From: an uncultured Mesocricetibacter sp.
GTDB lineage: Bacteria > Pseudomonadota > Gammaproteobacteria > Enterobacterales > Pasteurellaceae
Direction: 5' to 3'
Assembly: GCA_905373425.1 (NCBI GenBank)
Contig: CAJPST010000145.1
Coordinates: 1 to 5,433 of the forward strand
DNA: 5,433 bases
The position numbers and the translations under genes are program-made. Of this stretch, positions 3,162 through 5,433 are shown one piece after another. Under the pieces are notes generated by a model that was not told the origin of the DNA, searched no databases, and worked only from the letters and a program-made list of their open reading frames with translations. Numbering within the stretch: position 1 is the stretch's first letter; each line of letters starts with the position of its first letter.

Positions 3162-5433
3162 TTACAATCCGCGATGTAATTCCTGCACAGAATATACATC
3201 GTTATTGTCCAAATTACCAATACTCAAACTGATAGCTTCGCTGCCGGCAATAGTTGTGTACAGCGGAACCCGTTGTTTCAATGCGCTTGAACGAATGGAA
3301 TGGCTATCCGCGATACTCTCCGCTTGGCTGCCTACGGTATTGATTACAATAGCAATTTCACCGTTTTTAATGGCGTCCACAATATGCGGGCGACCTTCGC
3401 GCACTTTGTTGACGATTTGCGTCACGATGCCGTTATCACGCAGGAATCTTGCTGTCCCCATGGTAGCGCACAAGCCGTAGCCTTGTTCCTGTAAACGACG
3501 CGCCACCGGCAATAAGCGGGCTTTGTCGCTGTCGTCCACAGACAAAAACACTTTACCCGTTTTCGGAATGCGTTCACCGGCGCCTAATTCGGCTTTTAGG
3601 AAGGCTTCGGAGAAGGTTTTGCCTACGCCCATCACCTCTCCGGTGGAACGCATTTCAGGCCCGAGCACCACATCTACTCCCGGGAATTTAATGAACGGGA
3701 ACACTGCTTCTTTCACCGAGTAATACGCCGGAATCACTTCGCCAGCCACGCCCTGTTCTTTCAGGCTAATGCCCGCCATCACGCGCGCGGCGATTTTCGC
3801 CAACGGGCGACCGGTCGCTTTGCTCACAAACGGTACGGTGCGACTGGCACGCGGATTGACTTCCAACACATACACCACGTCATTTTGCACAGCAAATTGC
3901 ACGTTCATTAAGCCCACCACCTTTAACGCCTGCGCCATGGCAACAGTTTGACGACGGATTTCATCTTGAATGGCTTGGCTTAAAGAATACGGCGGAAGGG
4001 AACACGCGGAATCGCCGGAGTGAATCCCCGCCTGTTCAATATGTTGCATAATGCCACCGATAATCACCTGTTCGCCGTCGGCAATACAATCCACGTCCAC
4101 TTCAATAGCATTATTCAAGAAATGATCGAGCAAAATCGGGCTATCATTGGAAACAGACACCGCCTCGCGCATATAACGGTTTAGTTCTTCGTCGTTATAC
4201 ACGATTTGCATGGCGCGACCGCCCAAGACATAAGACGGACGCACCACCAACGGATAGCCCACTTCATTTGCCAACGCCACGGCTTCCTGCGCATTGCGTG
4301 CCGTGCGGTTTTCCGGTTGCTTTAAGTTGAGATCGTGCAGAATTTGTTGGAAACGCTCGCGATCTTCTGCCGCATCAATACTGTCGGCGGACGTGCCGAT
4401 AATGTTCACGCCGTTTTCATGTAACGCATTGGCAAGTTTAAGCGGGGTTTGCCCACCGTAATGCACAATCACGCCCCAAGGTTTTTCCACATGAATAATT
4501 TCTAACACGTCTTCCAACGTGAGCGGTTCAAAATACAAACGATCGGACGTGTCAAAATCCGTGGAAACCGTTTCCGGGTTACAGTTCACCATGATGGTTT
4601 CAAAACCGCTTTCGCGTAGGGCAAGGGCGGCGTGCACGCAGCAATAATCGAATTCGATGCCTTGCCCGATTCGATTCGGCCCACCGCCTAAAATCATGAC
4701 TTTTTTGCGATCACTCGGATTGGCTTCGCATTCTTCTTCATAAGTAGAATAAAGGTAAGCAGTGTCCGATTTGAATTCGCCCGCACAGGTGTCCACCCGT
4801 TTGTAAACAGGATGCAAGCCGTAAGAAACGCGTAAATTTCTGACCGCACTTTCGTCCGCTTTTACAAGCTGGGCGATACGTTTGTCGGAGAAGCCTTTGC
4901 GTTTCAGGTAGCGTAAAAAAGTGCGGTCTAAATCGGCGATGTTTTTCTGCTCAAGGGCAAGTTCTTCCTGCACCAAATCTTCGATCTGGCGTAAGAACCA
5001 AGGATCGATTTTGCTGTAATGATGCACTTCCTCCAAGCTGAATCCTGCGCCGAAAGCGTCCGCTACATACAAAATTCGATTCGGCCCTGGGTTGCCCAAT
5101 TCCTGACGGATTTTTTCCGGCTGTTCGGAAAGCAAGTTAAAACCACAAATGCCCGTTTCCAAACCGCGTAAGGCTTTTTGCAGGGATTCTTGGAAAGTGC
5201 GCCCCATTGCCATCACTTCGCCTACAGATTTCATTTGCGTGGTTAAGCGGCCATCCGCTTTCGGGAATTTTTCAAAGGCAAAACGTGGCACTTTGGTGAC
5301 CACATAGTCGATGGAAGGCTCGAATGAGGCAGGAATCAAGCCGCCGGTGATGTCGTTACGCAATTCGTTGAGCGTATAACCTACCGCCAATTTTGCCGCC
5401 ACTTTCGCGATTGGGAAGCCGGTGGCTTTGGAG
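3162..5433 (-). CDS. carB: Carbamoyl-phosphate synthase large subunit (partial, 5' end outside window)
   Basis: CarB is the cytoplasmic synthetase subunit that makes carbamoyl phosphate from bicarbonate, ATP and the ammonia released by CarA, feeding arginine and pyrimidine synthesis. The reading frame is open to the window edge (first full codon 5432-5430), giving 756 residues that begin SKATGFPIAKVAAKLAVG, a segment near residue 312 of the roughly 1073-residue E. coli protein. About 310 N-terminal residues, most of the first ATP-grasp half, are therefore missing. The GTG at 5402 is an internal Val codon, not a start. Visible in order: the end of the carboxyphosphate domain, the oligomerisation region, the second ATP-grasp half opening at GGGPNRIGQGIEFDY (window residues about 249-263), its metal-binding EVNPRASRTVPF (about 524-535), and a C-terminal MGS-like allosteric domain with ATMGTARFL, NKVREGRPHI and INT. 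Catalytic motifs look intact. Base composition is richer in GC than the genes to its left. Confidence in identity is very high. Confidence 0.98.
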   Translation of the reverse strand, partial: SKATGFPIAKVAAKLAVGYTLNELRNDITGGLIPASFEPSIDYVVTKVPRFAFEKFPKADGRLTTQMKSVGEVMAMGRTFQESLQKALRGLETGICGFNLLSEQPEKIRQELGNPGPNRILYVADAFGAGFSLEEVHHYSKIDPWFLRQIEDLVQEELALEQKNIADLDRTFLRYLKRKGFSDKRIAQLVKADESAVRNLRVSYGLHPVYKRVDTCAGEFKSDTAYLYSTYEEECEANPSDRKKVMILGGGPNRIGQGIEFDYCCVHAALALRESGFETIMVNCNPETVSTDFDTSDRLYFEPLTLEDVLEIIHVEKPWGVIVHYGGQTPLKLANALHENGVNIIGTSADSIDAAEDRERFQQILHDLNLKQPENRTARNAQEAVALANEVGYPLVVRPSYVLGGRAMQIVYNDEELNRYMREAVSVSNDSPILLDHFLNNAIEVDVDCIADGEQVIIGGIMQHIEQAGIHSGDSACSLPPYSLSQAIQDEIRRQTVAMAQALKVVGLMNVQFAVQNDVVYVLEVNPRASRTVPFVSKATGRPLAKIAARVMAGISLKEQGVAGEVIPAYYSVKEAVFPFIKFPGVDVVLGPEMRSTGEVMGVGKTFSEAFLKAELGAGERIPKTGKVFLSVDDSDKARLLPVARRLQEQGYGLCATMGTARFLRDNGIVTQIVNKVREGRPHIVDAIKNGEIAIVINTVGSQAESIADSHSIRSSALKQRVPLYTTIAGSEAISLSIGNLDNNDVYSVQELHRGL
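4843..4851 (-). repeat. DNA uptake signal sequence inside carB
   Basis: Exact core ACCGCACTT; on the coding (minus) strand it is read as part of ESAVRN, the usual way an uptake core is accommodated in this reading frame. Confidence 0.85.
4919..4927 (+). repeat. DNA uptake signal sequence inside carB
   Basis: Exact core AAGTGCGGT on the plus strand, encoding DRTFLR on the coding strand. It is opposed to the core at 4843-4851, 67 bases away, within the oligomerisation region of CarB. Confidence 0.85.

Noticed and set aside
3205..3951. Several plus-strand open frames opposite carB
   Set aside because: They lie wholly inside the carB coding region, which has clear protein motifs on the other strand.
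4843..4927. Opposed uptake sequences inside carB as a terminator
   Set aside because: They are 67 bases apart inside an intact coding region with no T run and simply encode conserved CarB residues.
5400..5402. GTG as a start codon for carB
   Set aside because: The frame is open upstream to the window edge and encodes SKATGFPIAK, a conserved internal CarB segment, so the codon is an internal valine.

Overview
The window comes from a gamma-proteobacterium of the family Pasteurellaceae. The evidence is several exact 9-base cores of the Haemophilus-type DNA uptake signal sequence (AAGTGCGGT or its complement ACCGCACTT) at 46, 611, 2613, 3109, 4843 and 4919, plus a CarB protein close to the enteric type. 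Aggregatibacter or a related genus is a reasonable guess, but the genus cannot be fixed from this sequence. All convincing genes are on the minus strand, so the reading order runs from high to low coordinates.

Right part (3162-5433): the 3' two thirds of carB, the large subunit of carbamoyl-phosphate synthase. It is a core gene, cut by the window edge at its 5' end and followed by a hairpin terminator built on an uptake sequence. Next comes a short intact gene (2724-3053) for a small exported protein of unknown function, closed by a large inverted repeat (2605-2676) made of two opposed uptake-sequence-like cores.

Left part (about 84-2568): an AT-rich accessory block with a repeating layout. 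Four intact small genes follow one another: an ankyrin-repeat protein (1841-2410), a two-helix membrane protein (1526-1756), a TPR-like helical-repeat protein (671-1417) and a second two-helix membrane protein (84-356). In front of each lies a fragment of coding sequence that has no start of its own, begins within a few bases of the previous gene's stop and ends at or just before the next gene's start. Two fragments end in an ATGA stop/start overlap and one ends 2 bases before the next ATG. This is the arrangement expected of a string of displaced toxin C-terminal tails, each followed by its immunity gene, as known for orphan CdiA-CT/CdiI, Rhs and MafB modules. The tails are truncated or broken by small indels while the putative immunity genes are intact. 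No toxin domain could be named, so the toxin/immunity reading rests on architecture and on the known use of ankyrin, helical-repeat and small membrane proteins as immunity factors.

The most informative detail is the tail at 353-664. It reads as one continuous protein of about 101 residues if three small indels are undone: a GTGAA tandem duplication, a one-base loss in a T run, and an extra TA in a TA repeat. No tRNA, rRNA, CRISPR array or insertion sequence was seen.
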